From: Enterococcus quebecensis
Lineage (GTDB): Bacteria > Bacillota > Bacilli > Lactobacillales > Enterococcaceae
DNA length: 64,000 bases
Direction of reading: 5' to 3'
Assembly (NCBI RefSeq): GCF_001730365.1
Contig: NZ_MIKB01000004.1
Span: forward strand, 1-64,000
Below are positions 45,149 to 55,860 of this stretch, piece by piece; positions within the stretch are counted from its first letter, which is position 1; every line of letters begins with the position of its first letter. Under the pieces are notes generated by a model. The model made no database searches. It had not been told where the DNA came from and saw only the letters and a list, made by a program, of their open reading frames with translations. Position numbers and translations under genes: made by a program.

Positions 45149-45799
45149 ATGAAAAATAAATTATACTATCAATTTGCGGGCAGCTGTTTTTTAGTTGTTT
45201 TTATGTTTTTAGGCTATGTAGTTCGATTTTATCCTGAATGGTTGAAAGGCTTCGATCAAACAATCACAGGTCTCGTAAGGACTCCATATCCTTTTGCAAA
45301 CCAATTTTTTATTTGGTATACAAAGTTTGCTGATCCATTAACGGTTGGCATTCTCACTTTAGCAATTGCTTTTATACTATTTCAAGGTAAGTATTATGCG
45401 GAGATGCTCTGGCTTTTAATTAATACAGGTTTAATTGCAGGTTTAGCTAATCCCGCAATCAAATTATTGTTTATGCGTCCTCGTCCAACTATAAATCATT
45501 TGGTAACTGAGCATAGTTACAGTTTTCCTAGCGGTCATTCTACTGGGAGTGTACTATTGTATGGAACGATTATACTATTGTTGCCTCAATTTATTAAACA
45601 AAAAAAACTTTGTCTGTCCCTACAGATTTTACTAGGTTTAGGCATTTTTCTAATCGGAGTCAGTCGTATCTATGTCGGTGTCCATTTTCCTAGTGATGTT
45701 TTAGGTGGTTTTTGTTTTGGTTTAGCTTGGCTGTTAATGACTTACCCAATTTATTTGGAAAAACGTTTTGTTTGGCGCTTTAAAAATAAACAAAAATAG
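45149..45799 (+). CDS. PAP2-family phosphatase, membrane-bound
   Basis: 216 residues, six membrane spans. All three phosphatase motifs are visible: KLLFMRPRP (about 106-114), PSGHS (about 127-131) and SRIYVGVHFPSDV (about 171-183). Such enzymes dephosphorylate undecaprenyl pyrophosphate or phosphatidylglycerol phosphate; BcrC-like or PgpB-like roles are equally possible. CGAAAGGAACG precedes the ATG. Followed closely by ytqA. Confidence 0.88.
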   Translation: MKNKLYYQFAGSCFLVVFMFLGYVVRFYPEWLKGFDQTITGLVRTPYPFANQFFIWYTKFADPLTVGILTLAIAFILFQGKYYAEMLWLLINTGLIAGLANPAIKLLFMRPRPTINHLVTEHSYSFPSGHSTGSVLLYGTIILLLPQFIKQKKLCLSLQILLGLGIFLIGVSRIYVGVHFPSDVLGGFCFGLAWLLMTYPIYLEKRFVWRFKNKQK

Positions 45800-45810
45800 A
45801 AAGAAGAAGA

Positions 45811-46782
45811 ATGATGCCTGAATTTATCTATACAGAAGATCCAAATAAACGATATCACACATGGAACTACGCCTTACGCCAGCAATTCGGTGGGAAAATT
45901 TTTAAGGTTCCTTTAGATGGTGGATTTGATTGTCCAAACCGTGATGGGACTGTAGCTAAAGGTGGTTGTACATTTTGCAGCGTCTCTGGATCAGGTGACA
46001 TGATCATCGCACCAAAAGATCCATTACCAATTCAATTTCAAAAAGAAATTCAGATGATGCATAAAAAATGGCCTAATGTTAATCAATATATCGTTTATTT
46101 TCAAAACTTTACAAATACTCACGCTCCAGTTGATGTGATTCGCCACCGCTTTGAACAAGTAGTCAACGAAAAAGGCGTGGTTGGTATTTCAATTGGCACA
46201 CGTCCTGATTGCCTTCCAGATGATGTTGTGGAATATTTAGCAGAACTAAACCAACGTTATTATTTATGGGTAGAATTAGGGCTGCAAACGACTTACGAAC
46301 ACACTAGTTCCATCATAAATCGGGCACACAACTACCAAACCTATTTAGATGGTGTCAAAAAGTTAAGGAAACACAATATCCGCGTCTGCACACATCTAAT
46401 TAATGGTTTACCTGGTGAAAGTCTAGAAATGATGCGTGAAAATGTGCGTCGAACGATTCTTGATTCAGATATTCAAGGAATCAAATTGCATTTGCTGCAT
46501 TTAATGACCAATACTCGTATGCTAAGAGATTATCATGAAGGGCGCCTTCAATTAATGACTAGGGAAAACTACGTCAATGTGATCTGTGATCAATTAGAGA
46601 TGATTCCGCCTGAAATTGTGATCCATCGTTTAACTGGGGATGCACCTTCTGATACTTTAGTTGGACCTATGTGGAGTTTGAAAAAATGGGAAGTTTTAAA
46701 TGCTATTGATGATGAAATGAAAAAACGAGGAAGTACTCAAGGTATTTATAATGTTCGGGATACTAAGGGGGTTCTTATCTAA
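45811..46782 (+). CDS. ytqA: TIGR01212 family radical SAM protein (YtqA/YhcC)
   Basis: 323 residues. The radical SAM cysteines are in CPNRDGTVAKGGCTFC, an unusually spaced variant of CxxxCxxC typical of this family. GISIGTRPDCLPDDVVEYL and WVELGLQTTYEHT follow as SAM and barrel landmarks. Function not settled; in B. subtilis the gene pairs with ytqB, as here (stop and start overlap by one base). ATGs at 45811 and 45814 are both possible; AGAAAGAAGAAG lies upstream. Confidence 0.87.
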   Translation: MMPEFIYTEDPNKRYHTWNYALRQQFGGKIFKVPLDGGFDCPNRDGTVAKGGCTFCSVSGSGDMIIAPKDPLPIQFQKEIQMMHKKWPNVNQYIVYFQNFTNTHAPVDVIRHRFEQVVNEKGVVGISIGTRPDCLPDDVVEYLAELNQRYYLWVELGLQTTYEHTSSIINRAHNYQTYLDGVKKLRKHNIRVCTHLINGLPGESLEMMRENVRRTILDSDIQGIKLHLLHLMTNTRMLRDYHEGRLQLMTRENYVNVICDQLEMIPPEIVIHRLTGDAPSDTLVGPMWSLKKWEVLNAIDDEMKKRGSTQGIYNVRDTKGVLI

Positions 46783-47345
46783 TGCTGCAAACAGCGCTCC
46801 GTTTCAGTCACACACTATTAAAAGAAGTAACTCAAGAAGGCAATATCGTTGTCGATGCCACGATGGGTAACGGAAATGATACAGCTTTTCTTGCAGAATT
46901 GGTTGGTTCCACTGGTTACGTTTATGCCTTTGATGTACAGGAACAAGCATTGATAAATACAGAAAAAAAACTCACTGAATTAGGTCTAAGAGATCAGGTT
47001 GGCTTATTTAAACAAGGACACGAAACAATTGATGTAACAGTACCGAAAGAAACATCATTAACTGCAGCTATTTTCAATCTGGGCTATTTACCTAAAAGCG
47101 ATAAAGAGATCATTACAAAACCAGACACCACCAAAAAAGCTTTAGATGCTTTACTTCCTAGATTAAGCCCTAAAGGACGAATTGTTATAGTTGTTTATTA
47201 TGGTCATATCGGAGGAGAAGCCGAATTAACTCTTGTACAAGAGTTTTGTCAGCAACTACCGCAAGAAGATTACAGTGTATTAACGTATCAGTTTATCAAT
47301 CAGAAGAATAATCCACCGATTTTATTTTGTATTGAGAAAAAATAA
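46782..47345 (+). CDS. mnmM: Class I SAM methyltransferase, tRNA MnmM type (YtqB)
   Basis: 187 residues. SAM-binding motif VVDATMGNGNDTAFLAELV near residue 25 and NLGYLPKSDK as motif IV. The YtqB family was recently assigned as MnmM, methylating the nm5(s2)U34 wobble base in Gram-positive tRNAs that lack MnmC. It overlaps the last base of ytqA (TAATG), the conserved ytqA-ytqB pair. A terminator follows. Confidence 0.83.
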   Translation: MLQTALRFSHTLLKEVTQEGNIVVDATMGNGNDTAFLAELVGSTGYVYAFDVQEQALINTEKKLTELGLRDQVGLFKQGHETIDVTVPKETSLTAAIFNLGYLPKSDKEIITKPDTTKKALDALLPRLSPKGRIVIVVYYGHIGGEAELTLVQEFCQQLPQEDYSVLTYQFINQKNNPPILFCIEKK

Positions 47346-47380
47346 CTTGATTTAAGTAATTCTACATTTTTCTAAAAAAA

Positions 47381-47413
47381 AAACTGATTCTCACAAAATT
47401 TGAGAATCAGTTT
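47381..47413. terminator. Terminator between mnmM and the ABC exporter genes
   Basis: AAACTGATTCTC-N9-GAGAATCAGTTT with TTTT after and AAAA before, working for both convergent transcripts. Confidence 0.85.
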
Positions 47414-47420
47414 TTTTATT

Positions 47421-49190
47421 TTATTCAAACACAAATTGATTGTGATAAAGTTCTGCATAAAAACCATCTTGTTTCAACAGTTCATGATGATTTCCTTCTT
47501 CAATCACTTCACCATTTCTTAAAACAACAATTCGATCCGCATTCAAAATAGTTTTCAAACGATGGGCAATAACAAAACTCGTTCTGCCTTTGATTGCTTC
47601 ATCCATTGCTTTTTGAATTTTTGCTTCAGTTACGGTATCTACATTACTTGTTGCTTCGTCCAGAATCAGTAAAGATGGGTTTGTGATAATTGTACGGGCG
47701 ATACTAATCAATTGTTTTTGACCTGTACTGAATATATTATTTTCTTCAGTTATTTCTGTATCATAGCCTTTTTCTTGCTCCATGATAAACTCATGAATAT
47801 TCGCTTGTTTAGCAGCATCAAGGATCTCTTCTTCAGTTGCTTCTGGTTTACCAAAAGCAATATTCTCTCGAATCGTTCCAGAGAATAAAACCGAGTCTTG
47901 TAGAACAATTCCTACATGCGTTCGTAAACTACTTAATTCAATGTCCCGAATATCCGTTCCATCAAATAAAACTGACCCACTATTTACATCATAAAAACGA
48001 TTTAATAGGTTCATGATCGTCGTTTTCCCTGATCCAGTCGGGCCAACCAAAGCAACCATCTCACCTTTTTTAACATTGATGGAAACATCTTTTAAAATCG
48101 GAATTTCTGGATCATAACCAAAGTCAACATGATCCAATGTCACTGATTCTTTGATACCATCGATCTCTTTTCCATCTTTTGGATTGATTTCATCTGGCTC
48201 ATCAAACATTTCATTCAAGCGACGAGCACCTGTAATTGCTAATTGAATCATGCTGTAACCGGAAGAAATTTGCATCAATGGTTGATAATATTGTTGTGAA
48301 TATTGAACAAACGTTACCACTAGACCTAAAGCAACAGTCTTTTCTAAATCACCGTTTAGTGCTAACCAACCACCAAAGAAGATTACAATGGCTGTATTTA
48401 CAAGGGACATCCCTTGCATCATTGGAAAGAGCAAACCTGAGTACACTTGACCTTTGAATGTTGCTTTACGTACGGTTTCATTATGTTCTAAAAATCCATC
48501 AATCGTTTCTTCTTGCAGACCATTTGTGATGATCACCCGTTGTCCGCTGATTTTTTCATCCATATAACCGTTTAATTTCCCAACTTCATCTTGTTGAATG
48601 TCTACATATTTACGAGCTTTGCTGATAACAACTACCGCTATTATAATGGCCACAGGAGTTGATGCAATCGTTGCCCAAGCTAATTCAACATTTTGACGGA
48701 ACATCATAATCAAGATTCCTACAAACAAAGCAATATTTGTCATTACTTGTAGCAGTGCTTGGTTCAAACTATTTTGGATATTATCTAAATCACTTGTAAA
48801 ACGACTTAAAATTTCTCCATCTTGATGAGAATCAAAGAAGCGAATCGTTAATTTTTCCAATTTATTAAACAAACCAATACGCATACGATTGGTTGATTTC
48901 CCAACAACTTGCGTAAATAAGATGCTATAAATAAAGTTTGCTGCACTTGTTAATACATAAAAAATTAATAGCTTCCAAATGATATCAATAAACTTACTCT
49001 TATCATCGTTCCCTTGCATCAAAGCGCCCACGTAATTTGCCAATTCTTGAATCGCTTCACCAACAAACTGAGGTGCTTTTACTTGTAAATACGTTGCAAT
49101 GACAATCGTCACAAAGATAAACAAGAAGGAAAGCTTATAACGTTTTAAATAATGAAAAAAGAATTTACTTGCTCTTATTAAATCAGTCAT
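47421..49190 (-). CDS. Heterodimeric multidrug ABC exporter, subunit 2 (catalytic Walker B)
   Basis: 589 residues: six-span transmembrane domain (about 1-320) fused to an ATPase. Walker A GPTGSGKT, Walker [10 protein letters not shown] with the catalytic Glu, and a degenerate signature FSTGQ instead of LSGGQ. Its partner upstream has the complementary defects, as in TM287/288 or LmrCD. I prefer the ATG at 49190 ([16 protein letters not shown] 8 nt away) over 49199; it overlaps the partner's stop by 8 nt. Probably exports amphiphilic drugs. EfrCD-like identity is possible but not proven. Confidence 0.88.
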   Translation of the reverse strand: MTDLIRASKFFFHYLKRYKLSFLFIFVTIVIATYLQVKAPQFVGEAIQELANYVGALMQGNDDKSKFIDIIWKLLIFYVLTSAANFIYSILFTQVVGKSTNRMRIGLFNKLEKLTIRFFDSHQDGEILSRFTSDLDNIQNSLNQALLQVMTNIALFVGILIMMFRQNVELAWATIASTPVAIIIAVVVISKARKYVDIQQDEVGKLNGYMDEKISGQRVIITNGLQEETIDGFLEHNETVRKATFKGQVYSGLLFPMMQGMSLVNTAIVIFFGGWLALNGDLEKTVALGLVVTFVQYSQQYYQPLMQISSGYSMIQLAITGARRLNEMFDEPDEINPKDGKEIDGIKESVTLDHVDFGYDPEIPILKDVSINVKKGEMVALVGPTGSGKTTIMNLLNRFYDVNSGSVLFDGTDIRDIELSSLRTHVGIVLQDSVLFSGTIRENIAFGKPEATEEEILDAAKQANIHEFIMEQEKGYDTEITEENNIFSTGQKQLISIARTIITNPSLLILDEATSNVDTVTEAKIQKAMDEAIKGRTSFVIAHRLKTILNADRIVVLRNGEVIEEGNHHELLKQDGFYAELYHNQFVFE

Positions 49191-50904
49191 TATTTTCATC
49201 CTTTCCTTTTTGTGTTTCGTAAATTTCTTGATAGATAGGATTTGTTTTTGCTAGTTCTTCATGCGTTCCTTCACCGACTAATTGTCCTTTATCCAAAACC
49301 AAAATTCGATCTGCATGCAGAACAGAAGAAATTTTCTGAGCAATGACTATTGTTGTTGTTTCTTTTAAATCTCTATCTAGCGCTTCTCTAACTAAGCGTT
49401 CTGAACGAGCATCTAAGGCACTTGTACTATCATCTAGGATCAAGATCTTAGGATCTCCAATAACTCCTCGTGAAATAGATAAACGTTGTTTTTGTCCACC
49501 AGAAAAATTGTTACTTCTTTCAGCTACTGGCGCTTCATATTGTAATGATAGTTTTTCGATAAATTCTTTGGCTTGCGCAATTTCAGTTGCACGAGACATA
49601 TCCGCTTCACTAGCATCTTTTTTACCTTGACGTAAATTTTGAGAAATCGTTCCTGAGAATAGAATTGCTTTTTGCAAAACAAAAGAAACTGTTTTACGCA
49701 AACTGTGCTCATTAACATCATGTAAATCGACTCCGCCGACTTTCACTGTTCCTTCTGATGGGTCAAATAATCTAGGTATCAATTGAGCTAAAGTAGATTT
49801 ACCAGCACCTGTAGCACCAACGATACCGATCATTTCACCAGATTTGATAGAAAACGACACATTTTTCAATGTATCTGTCTCATCTCCTGGGTAACGGAAA
49901 CTAACATGATCAAAAACCACACTACCGTCTAGATTTTGTTCTGGTACGTCTTTATAAGTAAGTGCAGGAACGGTATCCATGACTTCTTTGATCCGTTTGA
50001 TAGAAACTGCCGCACGAGAGGTCATCATCATCATCATACCGCCGATAATGATTGCCATCATGATTTGCATCAAATAACTCATAAATGAGGCTATACTGCC
50101 AATTACAGTTGGATCATCTTTTACTAAATTACTTACAAGGAAGATTGATCCTACAACAGCTAAATTAGCTGCCAACATAAAAGATGGGATCATAACTGAA
50201 AATAGTGTCCCTACAATCAAATTATGTTTAGTCAACTCTTCACTTACTTTTGTGAAACGGTTTAATTCATTTTTCTCTTGAACAAATGATTTCACCACGC
50301 GAATCCCTAAAAGATTCTCCTTCGCTAAGCCATTTACTTTATCGATCAGCTTCTGAATAATCATAAAATGTTTGCCCATTTGAGAAAAAGATAGTGCTGT
50401 GATAATAAAAACTGCGATAACTAGTAAGACTATCACCCACCACAACTGCGGCAATGTCATCATCGCTAAAATAAAACTACCAATAAAAAGAATCGGAATT
50501 CTAAAAAGTGATTGCAATGCGATCATAATCACATTTTGGATTTGAGTCACATCATTCGTTAAACGAACAACTAAATTTCCTGCTGAAAATTCTTCAATAT
50601 TTCCAAACGAAAACGTTTGGATTTTTCTAAAAGTCGCTTCACGAATGTCAGCACTAACACCTTGTGCAACTTTTGCAGAATAAATCGTATTAAAGACCCC
50701 TGCTATCAAACCTAATCCTGCGATTCCAATTAAATACAAACCAAGTTCTTTCATTTGGCTCTTGTCTTCTTTAATAATTGCTTCAAGTACTTTTTGTAAT
50801 AGTTTTGGCTGCCATAAGGCTGACATAACCATGATAATAACAGTAATTAATGCTATGGTAACTTCCATTTTGTACTTTTTGACATGCTCCATAATAATAC
50901 TCAC
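49183..50904 (-). CDS. Heterodimeric multidrug ABC exporter, subunit 1 (non-catalytic Walker B)
   Basis: 573 residues, six-span membrane domain plus ATPase. Walker [10 protein letters not shown], canonical signature FSGGQKQR, but Walker B reads LILDDSTS with Asp in place of the catalytic Glu, which marks the degenerate half of a heterodimer. Start GTG 50904 or ATG 50892 (MEHVKKYKM); neither is clearly better. Divergent from a TetR-type gene with a palindrome between them, so drug-induced derepression is likely. Confidence 0.88.
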   Translation of the reverse strand: MSIIMEHVKKYKMEVTIALITVIIMVMSALWQPKLLQKVLEAIIKEDKSQMKELGLYLIGIAGLGLIAGVFNTIYSAKVAQGVSADIREATFRKIQTFSFGNIEEFSAGNLVVRLTNDVTQIQNVIMIALQSLFRIPILFIGSFILAMMTLPQLWWVIVLLVIAVFIITALSFSQMGKHFMIIQKLIDKVNGLAKENLLGIRVVKSFVQEKNELNRFTKVSEELTKHNLIVGTLFSVMIPSFMLAANLAVVGSIFLVSNLVKDDPTVIGSIASFMSYLMQIMMAIIIGGMMMMMTSRAAVSIKRIKEVMDTVPALTYKDVPEQNLDGSVVFDHVSFRYPGDETDTLKNVSFSIKSGEMIGIVGATGAGKSTLAQLIPRLFDPSEGTVKVGGVDLHDVNEHSLRKTVSFVLQKAILFSGTISQNLRQGKKDASEADMSRATEIAQAKEFIEKLSLQYEAPVAERSNNFSGGQKQRLSISRGVIGDPKILILDDSTSALDARSERLVREALDRDLKETTTIVIAQKISSVLHADRILVLDKGQLVGEGTHEELAKTNPIYQEIYETQKGKDENND

Positions 50905-50974
50905 TTAATCCCAACTTTCTTTGTAAAACTAGCCTAGTTTGATTCGTTGTGCAACATTCAACGTTTATTTAGTG

Positions 50975-50991
50975 TTATTATCAGATAATAA
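50975..50991. promoter_or_regulatory. Palindrome TTATTATC-A-GATAATAA, candidate TetR operator
   Basis: A perfect 17-bp palindrome in the gap between the ABC exporter genes and the divergent TetR gene, 28 bp before the tetR -35 box. The size and symmetry fit a TetR-family dimer site. Confidence 0.6.
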
Positions 50992-51018
50992 GTGAATGAG
51001 CGAGACACAACGCCTTCA

Positions 51019-51047
51019 TTGACTTCATCAATTTAACACTGTAAAAT
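51019..51047 (+). promoter_or_regulatory. Promoter of the TetR-type gene
   Basis: TTGACT (51019-51024), 17-bp spacer, TAAAAT (51042-51047). Confidence 0.65.
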
Positions 51048-51119
51048 TAGGCTGCATAACAATTTACCATTTTTAGAAACGAAATTCAAGAAGTTAGCTT
51101 ATATTTTTTATATAAAAGG

Positions 51120-51776
51120 ATGAGAAATTTGGAAGAAAAGTTATCAAAAGAAAAAATTGTTCAAGCTGCATTTGAGTTACTAGAAGAAACACCTGAACTA
51201 GAGAAACTTTCCATGCGTAAAGTTGCCAAAAAATTAGATGTTCAAGCCCCGGCAATTTATTGGCACGTTGAAAATAAACAAGCTTTACTGCAAAGTATGG
51301 CTGAAGAAATTGAAAATCATTTTATCCCTCCAAAAGTTCAAGATAATTGGAAAGAATCCATTTATGCTTATATGGAAAACTATTATGAACTATACTTAAA
51401 ATATCCCTGTGCCACCGAAATCGAAATCCACACGGTGCCAGCTTATCCTTCACGTTTGCGTAACTTGGATATGATGCTTGGTATTTTGCATGATGCTGGT
51501 TTTTCGATTGAGTTGAGCTATATGACGATCACTTCTTTACAACATCTCTTATTCGGCATGTTGATGGATTCAACAGAAGAGAAAAAACTTTACAATAAAG
51601 TGGTTGACGGTGATGATTACTTAACACAGCAAGTAATCTTAATGAAGCAATACGTTCAAGAACATGAGTTAGATAATATCAACAATAGTATCCAATATAG
51701 ACATAAAGAAAAACAAAAAGACTTCTTTATGAAGACCTTAAAAATATTTTTGAACGGATTGGATTCTTTCGTTTGA
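51120..51776 (+). CDS. TetR/AcrR family regulator (TetR_C-type)
   Basis: 218 residues. N-terminal HTH with LSMRKVAKKLDVQAPAIYWHVENKQALL, close to TetR itself, and an all-helical ligand domain. The ATG at 51120 sits directly on AAAGGATG; a TTG three codons later (51129) has better spacing and may be the true start. Placed divergently from the ABC exporter pair, which it probably represses. The esterase and MFS exporter beyond it are possible further targets. Confidence 0.85.
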   Translation: MRNLEEKLSKEKIVQAAFELLEETPELEKLSMRKVAKKLDVQAPAIYWHVENKQALLQSMAEEIENHFIPPKVQDNWKESIYAYMENYYELYLKYPCATEIEIHTVPAYPSRLRNLDMMLGILHDAGFSIELSYMTITSLQHLLFGMLMDSTEEKKLYNKVVDGDDYLTQQVILMKQYVQEHELDNINNSIQYRHKEKQKDFFMKTLKIFLNGLDSFV

Positions 51777-51800
51777 TTCCTCTTACTATAAGATACGAAA

Positions 51801-51838
51801 AAAACTTAGACAATTTTTTTATTTTTGTCTAAGTTTTT
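51801..51838. terminator. Bidirectional terminator between tetR and esterase genes
   Basis: AAAACTTAGACAA (51801-51813) with TTGTCTAAGTTTT (51825-51837). Confidence 0.82.
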
Positions 51839-51842
51839 CATT

Positions 51843-52631
51843 TTATTTTTCTAATGGTAGCCACTCGAGTACTCGTTGAATCCAAGTATCCCAGAATACC
51901 CAGTCATGATTGCCAGGTCCTGTCTCAAAAGTATGTACTATATTCTGTGCCGTCAATAGTGCGTCCATTTTCTTATTAGCATGCAAAAGTAAATCTTCCT
52001 CACCGCAGCAAAGAAAAATATTCGGCACTTCTTTCTGTTCTTTGATTAATTGTTCAAGTAAAAAGACTGGATCATTGACTGATCCTTGAACCTTTTCTAA
52101 TGAACCAAAAATACCTTCCCAATAGTTTCTACCTCGAATAGACAACAAATCCTCTACTCTTCCAGCAAGATCCACAGCACCCGATAAAGAGGCAACTGCT
52201 CCATAATTTTCTGGTTTGGCTAGCCCAAGCTTTAATGCGCCATAGCCCCCCATTGAAAGACCTACAGCAAAAGTCTTCTCTCGCTGAGTTGTTAGCTGAG
52301 GAAATAATTCATGACAAATACTTGGCAATTCTTCAGAAACAAATGTCCAGTACTTCATATCGTACGTTGTATCTGTGTACCAGCCAAGATCTGTAGATGG
52401 CATAATAACTGCTAACCCCAAATCAGAAACATAGCGTTCGATAGAGGTACGACGCTCCCAAACACTATGGTTTCCACCCATCCCATGAAGTAAATACATA
52501 ACAGGTACATCTGTCATCTTTCCTTTTGTTGTCGTACCAATTTTTTTCTCTGTTCTTTGAGGTAAAATGATATTAAGTGATACTTCCATTTCCAATATAT
52601 TTGAGTAAATATTCGCTTGTAAAAAGGCCAT
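51843..52631 (-). CDS. Alpha/beta-hydrolase esterase (EstA/tributyrin esterase family)
   Basis: 262 residues from ATG 52631 (MAFLQANIYS; GAGGG 7 nt upstream); the longer reading to 52694 has no site. Nucleophile Ser in GLSMGGYGALKL, oxyanion region LLHGMGGNHSVW and catalytic His in GNHDWVFW near the end. Cytosolic esterase D-like enzymes of this type act on short acyl esters. Downstream of the MFS gene but separated by 231 bp. Confidence 0.87.
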   Translation of the reverse strand: MAFLQANIYSNILEMEVSLNIILPQRTEKKIGTTTKGKMTDVPVMYLLHGMGGNHSVWERRTSIERYVSDLGLAVIMPSTDLGWYTDTTYDMKYWTFVSEELPSICHELFPQLTTQREKTFAVGLSMGGYGALKLGLAKPENYGAVASLSGAVDLAGRVEDLLSIRGRNYWEGIFGSLEKVQGSVNDPVFLLEQLIKEQKEVPNIFLCCGEEDLLLHANKKMDALLTAQNIVHTFETGPGNHDWVFWDTWIQRVLEWLPLEK

Positions 52632-52862
52632 GCACCATCCCTCATTTCTTTTTTCTACTATTGTATCATTAAATACATTTTTTTGACTAAACAAAAAAAT
52701 ACCCGCTCTTCGATGAAGAACGGGAGGAGGAGTTGAAAATGAAAAGTGTGTTTAGCTTTTGTTTTAAGTTGTTTTCTCTTGGTATGGTTATATAATACAA
52801 GTGAAATATGAATTTTTTATGTTAAAACAGCGCTCACTTTAGTCATTTTTTATAAAGAAATT

Positions 52863-54335
52863 CTAGCCCCTCGAATTATTGACTTTCTTTTTAACTGTTG
52901 CATTTAAAAGCATTGCTGCTAGGATCAAGCCAATTCCGACTAAATAGACATTATGAAGGCCTGCATATAGCATTCCTCGTAAAGGTTCCAACAAATTAGC
53001 TGGAATTGTATTCGCTGTATGAGGATTCACTAATTGGTTCATCACATCTGAATCAACTTTTAATGAACTTTTTGCTAATTCTGAAGTCGTCACCGCATTG
53101 ATGATAACACCAAAAATCGAGACCATCAATGTTTGTCCAATGGTTCTAGCAAGTGTGTTAAATGAGGTTGCAACCCCCATTTCAGATGGGTCAACACTGC
53201 TTTGGGCATTAACAGTTGTCGTTGTGATTGTAATCCCAAAACCAACACCTAAAACAGAAGAGATCGCAAAGAACCACAGAAATGAAATAGACGCAGGAAC
53301 CAACACTAGAAAAATACCGCCAAGCAAAGTGAAGCTTAAACCAATCGTCAATACTTTTTTCGTTGAATGTTTCTCCATTAAATTACTAGCTACAAAAGAA
53401 CCTACCATCCATAAAATAGACATTGGAGCCAATACAAGGCCACCAATTCCAGCACTTTTACCTAATACACCTTGCATCCACATTGGAATATAGACTTCCA
53501 CACCCATTAAAAATCCACTGATCAAAGCAGCTACGATATTAACGATCACGAAAGTAGAATTTTTAAATAGCATCAAATCAATAACAGGATCTTTTGCTCT
53601 TTTTTCCACGAAAATAAATCCGATAAAAAATAAAACAGAGGCTCCCAAACAAAGGAACACTTTTAAATCAAAACCACCATCACCAATTAGTTGAAATCCT
53701 AATAATAATGTCAATAAAACAAGCATTAACTGAATGCTGCCTAAAATATCCATCGGTACTTTCGTCTTTTCTCTTTTTGGTTCAACTAAAAAGTATGCAA
53801 TCAACCCCATTAATACAATCCCTATAGGTACATTAATGAAGAAAATCCAATGCCAACCAACAGTATCTACGATAAAGCCACCAGCAAGCGGACCAAAAAT
53901 ACTAGCAATTCCCCATGCCGCGCTATTTAAGCCTAACATTTTTGCACGTTTATCAATTGAATAGATATCTGCAAGAATCGTCAAAGCTACTGGCATAATC
54001 GCTCCAGCACCAATCCCTTGAATTGCACGAGCAATAATCAATGTGATCATATTTTGTGCCAATCCACAAAGGGAAGAACCAATAATAAAAATAATAATTC
54101 CAATCATAAAAATCGGTTTACGTCCGATTTTATCGGCTAATTTTCCGTAAATCGGCGTTAACATCGCATTTGTTAATAAATAAATTGAAAAGACCCAGTT
54201 CATAATTTCCATACCGTGTAATGAACCAACGATCGTCGGCATTGCGGTTGAAACAATCGTCCCTTCAATTGCTGTCATAAACGTTGCAACAAAAACACTA
54301 ATTGTCACAAGTTTAACGTTTGTTTTTCTTTCCAT
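52863..54335 (-). CDS. MFS multidrug exporter, DHA2 family (14 TM)
   Basis: 490 residues from ATG 54335 (MERKTNVKLV; GGATGGAG upstream). Fourteen predicted spans. Motif A GKLADKIGRKPIF (about 69-81), motif C-like GPLAGGFIVDTVGWHWIFFINVP, typical of DHA2 drug/proton antiporters such as LmrB or EmrB. Upstream lie two inverted repeats (54377-54415), so a repressor likely controls it. Confidence 0.88.
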   Translation of the reverse strand: MERKTNVKLVTISVFVATFMTAIEGTIVSTAMPTIVGSLHGMEIMNWVFSIYLLTNAMLTPIYGKLADKIGRKPIFMIGIIIFIIGSSLCGLAQNMITLIIARAIQGIGAGAIMPVALTILADIYSIDKRAKMLGLNSAAWGIASIFGPLAGGFIVDTVGWHWIFFINVPIGIVLMGLIAYFLVEPKREKTKVPMDILGSIQLMLVLLTLLLGFQLIGDGGFDLKVFLCLGASVLFFIGFIFVEKRAKDPVIDLMLFKNSTFVIVNIVAALISGFLMGVEVYIPMWMQGVLGKSAGIGGLVLAPMSILWMVGSFVASNLMEKHSTKKVLTIGLSFTLLGGIFLVLVPASISFLWFFAISSVLGVGFGITITTTTVNAQSSVDPSEMGVATSFNTLARTIGQTLMVSIFGVIINAVTTSELAKSSLKVDSDVMNQLVNPHTANTIPANLLEPLRGMLYAGLHNVYLVGIGLILAAMLLNATVKKKVNNSRG

Positions 54336-54376
54336 ATATCTCCATCCTTTTAAATAGTTTACATTTTTCACTTAGA

Positions 54377-54415
54377 GTAACTTAAGTTACACTCAGTTTA
54401 CATGTTTCACTGAGT
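54377..54415. promoter_or_regulatory. Two adjacent inverted repeats upstream of the MFS exporter gene
   Basis: A perfect palindrome GTAACTTAAGTTAC (54377-54390) is followed directly by ACTCAGT-N11-ACTGAGT (54391-54415). Their position 40-80 bp before the start suggests operators of a TetR- or MarR-type repressor. Confidence 0.6.
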
Positions 54416-54547
54416 TTAGTAATTGTTTTTGCTTGGGTAGATGATGATTATTTCTCTTAGAAGCTTTTGACAATTCACTGGTAATTAGGAACTACACGCT
54501 CTTTGATCCTCTAATAACGCTCATTATCTGTACTACGCAACAAAACA

Positions 54548-54573
54548 GCGCCACTAATTTTCATTAGTAGCGC
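54548..54573 (-). terminator. Terminator of metK
   Basis: Minus-strand GCGCTACTAAT-GAAA-ATTAGTGGCGC (one mismatch) followed by TGTTTTGTT, 8 bp after the metK stop. Confidence 0.78.
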
Positions 54574-54581
54574 CGCCTCGT

Positions 54582-55769
54582 TTACTCCATCAAACTTTTC
54601 TTGATAGCTTCGACTTTATCTGTCTGCTCCCAAGGTAGTTCAATGTCTGTACGACCAAAATGACCATATGCTGCTGTCTGTTTAAAGATTGGACGACGTA
54701 GGTCAAGCATTCTAATAATCCCTGCTGGACGCAAGTCAAAGTTTTCTCTAACAGCTTCGATCAATTTACTTTCAGGTACTTCACTTGTTCCAAAAGTATT
54801 AATTGAAATTGATACAGGTTGTGCTACACCAATTGCATAAGCTAATTGGACTTCGACTTTTTCAGCTAAGCCAGCTGCAACGATATTTTTTGCAATATAC
54901 CGTGCTGCATAACTTGCAGAACGGTCAACTTTCGTCGCATCTTTTCCAGAAAAAGCACCGCCGCCATGACGAGCATAACCGCCGTAAGTATCCACGATGA
55001 TCTTCCGTCCAGTCAAACCAGCATCGCCTTGTGGTCCACCTATAACGAAACGGCCTGTCGGATTAATAAAATATTTTGTTTTATCATCTAATAATTCGGC
55101 TGGTATAACATCTTCAATAACCAGTGCTTTTACGTCTTTTTGAATTTGCTCCAGCGTCGTTTCTTCATCATGTTGTGTACTGATTACTACTGTATCTACA
55201 CGCTGTGGCTTACCGTGCTCATCATATTCCACAGTCACCTGTGATTTAGCATCTGGACGTAAGTATGGAAGCTTCTCCTCTTTACGTAGTTCAGCTAAAC
55301 GACGAACAAGTTTATGACTCAAAGAGATTGGTAGAGGCATCAATTCCGGCGTTTCGTTAACGGCAAAACCAAACATCAACCCTTGATCTCCAGCACCAAT
55401 ATCATCTTTGGTATCTTTTTCACCACGTGTTTCTAGTGCATCGTCAACACCTTGAGCAATATCTGGCGATTGCTCATCAATTGCAACAAGAACTGCAACG
55501 GTATCTCCATCAAATCCATACTTTGCTCGAGTGTAGCCAATATCTTTAAGTGTTTTCCGAACAATCTTTTGGATATCCACGTATGCTGTAGTAGAAATCT
55601 CTCCAAAAACTAAAACCAAACCTGTTGTAACGCTTGTCTCGCAAGCTACACGTGCTAACGGATCTTGTTCTAAAATCGCATCTAGAATTGCATCACTCAC
55701 TTGATCAGCAACTTTATCTGGATGTCCTTCTGAAACAGATTCTGATGTAAATAAATGTCTCTCTGTCAT
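54582..55769 (-). CDS. metK: S-adenosylmethionine synthase
   Basis: 395 residues. N-terminal [24 protein letters not shown] loop [10 protein letters not shown] (about 118-127) and [16 protein letters not shown] (about 257-272) are diagnostic. It makes SAM from methionine and ATP. Full family length. Expression is controlled by the SMK box directly upstream, which hides the ribosome site when SAM is high. Confidence 0.98.
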   Translation of the reverse strand: MTERHLFTSESVSEGHPDKVADQVSDAILDAILEQDPLARVACETSVTTGLVLVFGEISTTAYVDIQKIVRKTLKDIGYTRAKYGFDGDTVAVLVAIDEQSPDIAQGVDDALETRGEKDTKDDIGAGDQGLMFGFAVNETPELMPLPISLSHKLVRRLAELRKEEKLPYLRPDAKSQVTVEYDEHGKPQRVDTVVISTQHDEETTLEQIQKDVKALVIEDVIPAELLDDKTKYFINPTGRFVIGGPQGDAGLTGRKIIVDTYGGYARHGGGAFSGKDATKVDRSASYAARYIAKNIVAAGLAEKVEVQLAYAIGVAQPVSISINTFGTSEVPESKLIEAVRENFDLRPAGIIRMLDLRRPIFKQTAAYGHFGRTDIELPWEQTDKVEAIKKSLME

Positions 55770-55777
55770 AATATATT

Positions 55778-55860
55778 CCCCCTAGTTAAATTCGGTTACA
55801 AGGCATCTTTGTGAAGAATAGCTAACCCACTCCTTACAAATCCTTTCGGGAACTTGTAAC
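55778..55860 (-). promoter_or_regulatory. SMK box (SAM-III riboswitch) of metK
   Basis: Minus strand GTTACAAGTTCCCGAAAGGATTTG at the 5' end pairs with CTTGTAACCGAA further on (P1), with GGAGTGGGTTAGC between; AGGGGGA (55783-55778 region) is the metK ribosome site, which pairs with the TTCCC strand in the SAM-bound fold. A TATAAT lies just upstream (about 55874-55869). SMK boxes are known almost only upstream of metK in Lactobacillales, including Enterococcus. Confidence 0.93.

Noticed and set aside
53098-53493. 131-codon plus-strand ORF
   Set aside because: Antisense to the MFS exporter gene, with no start signals.
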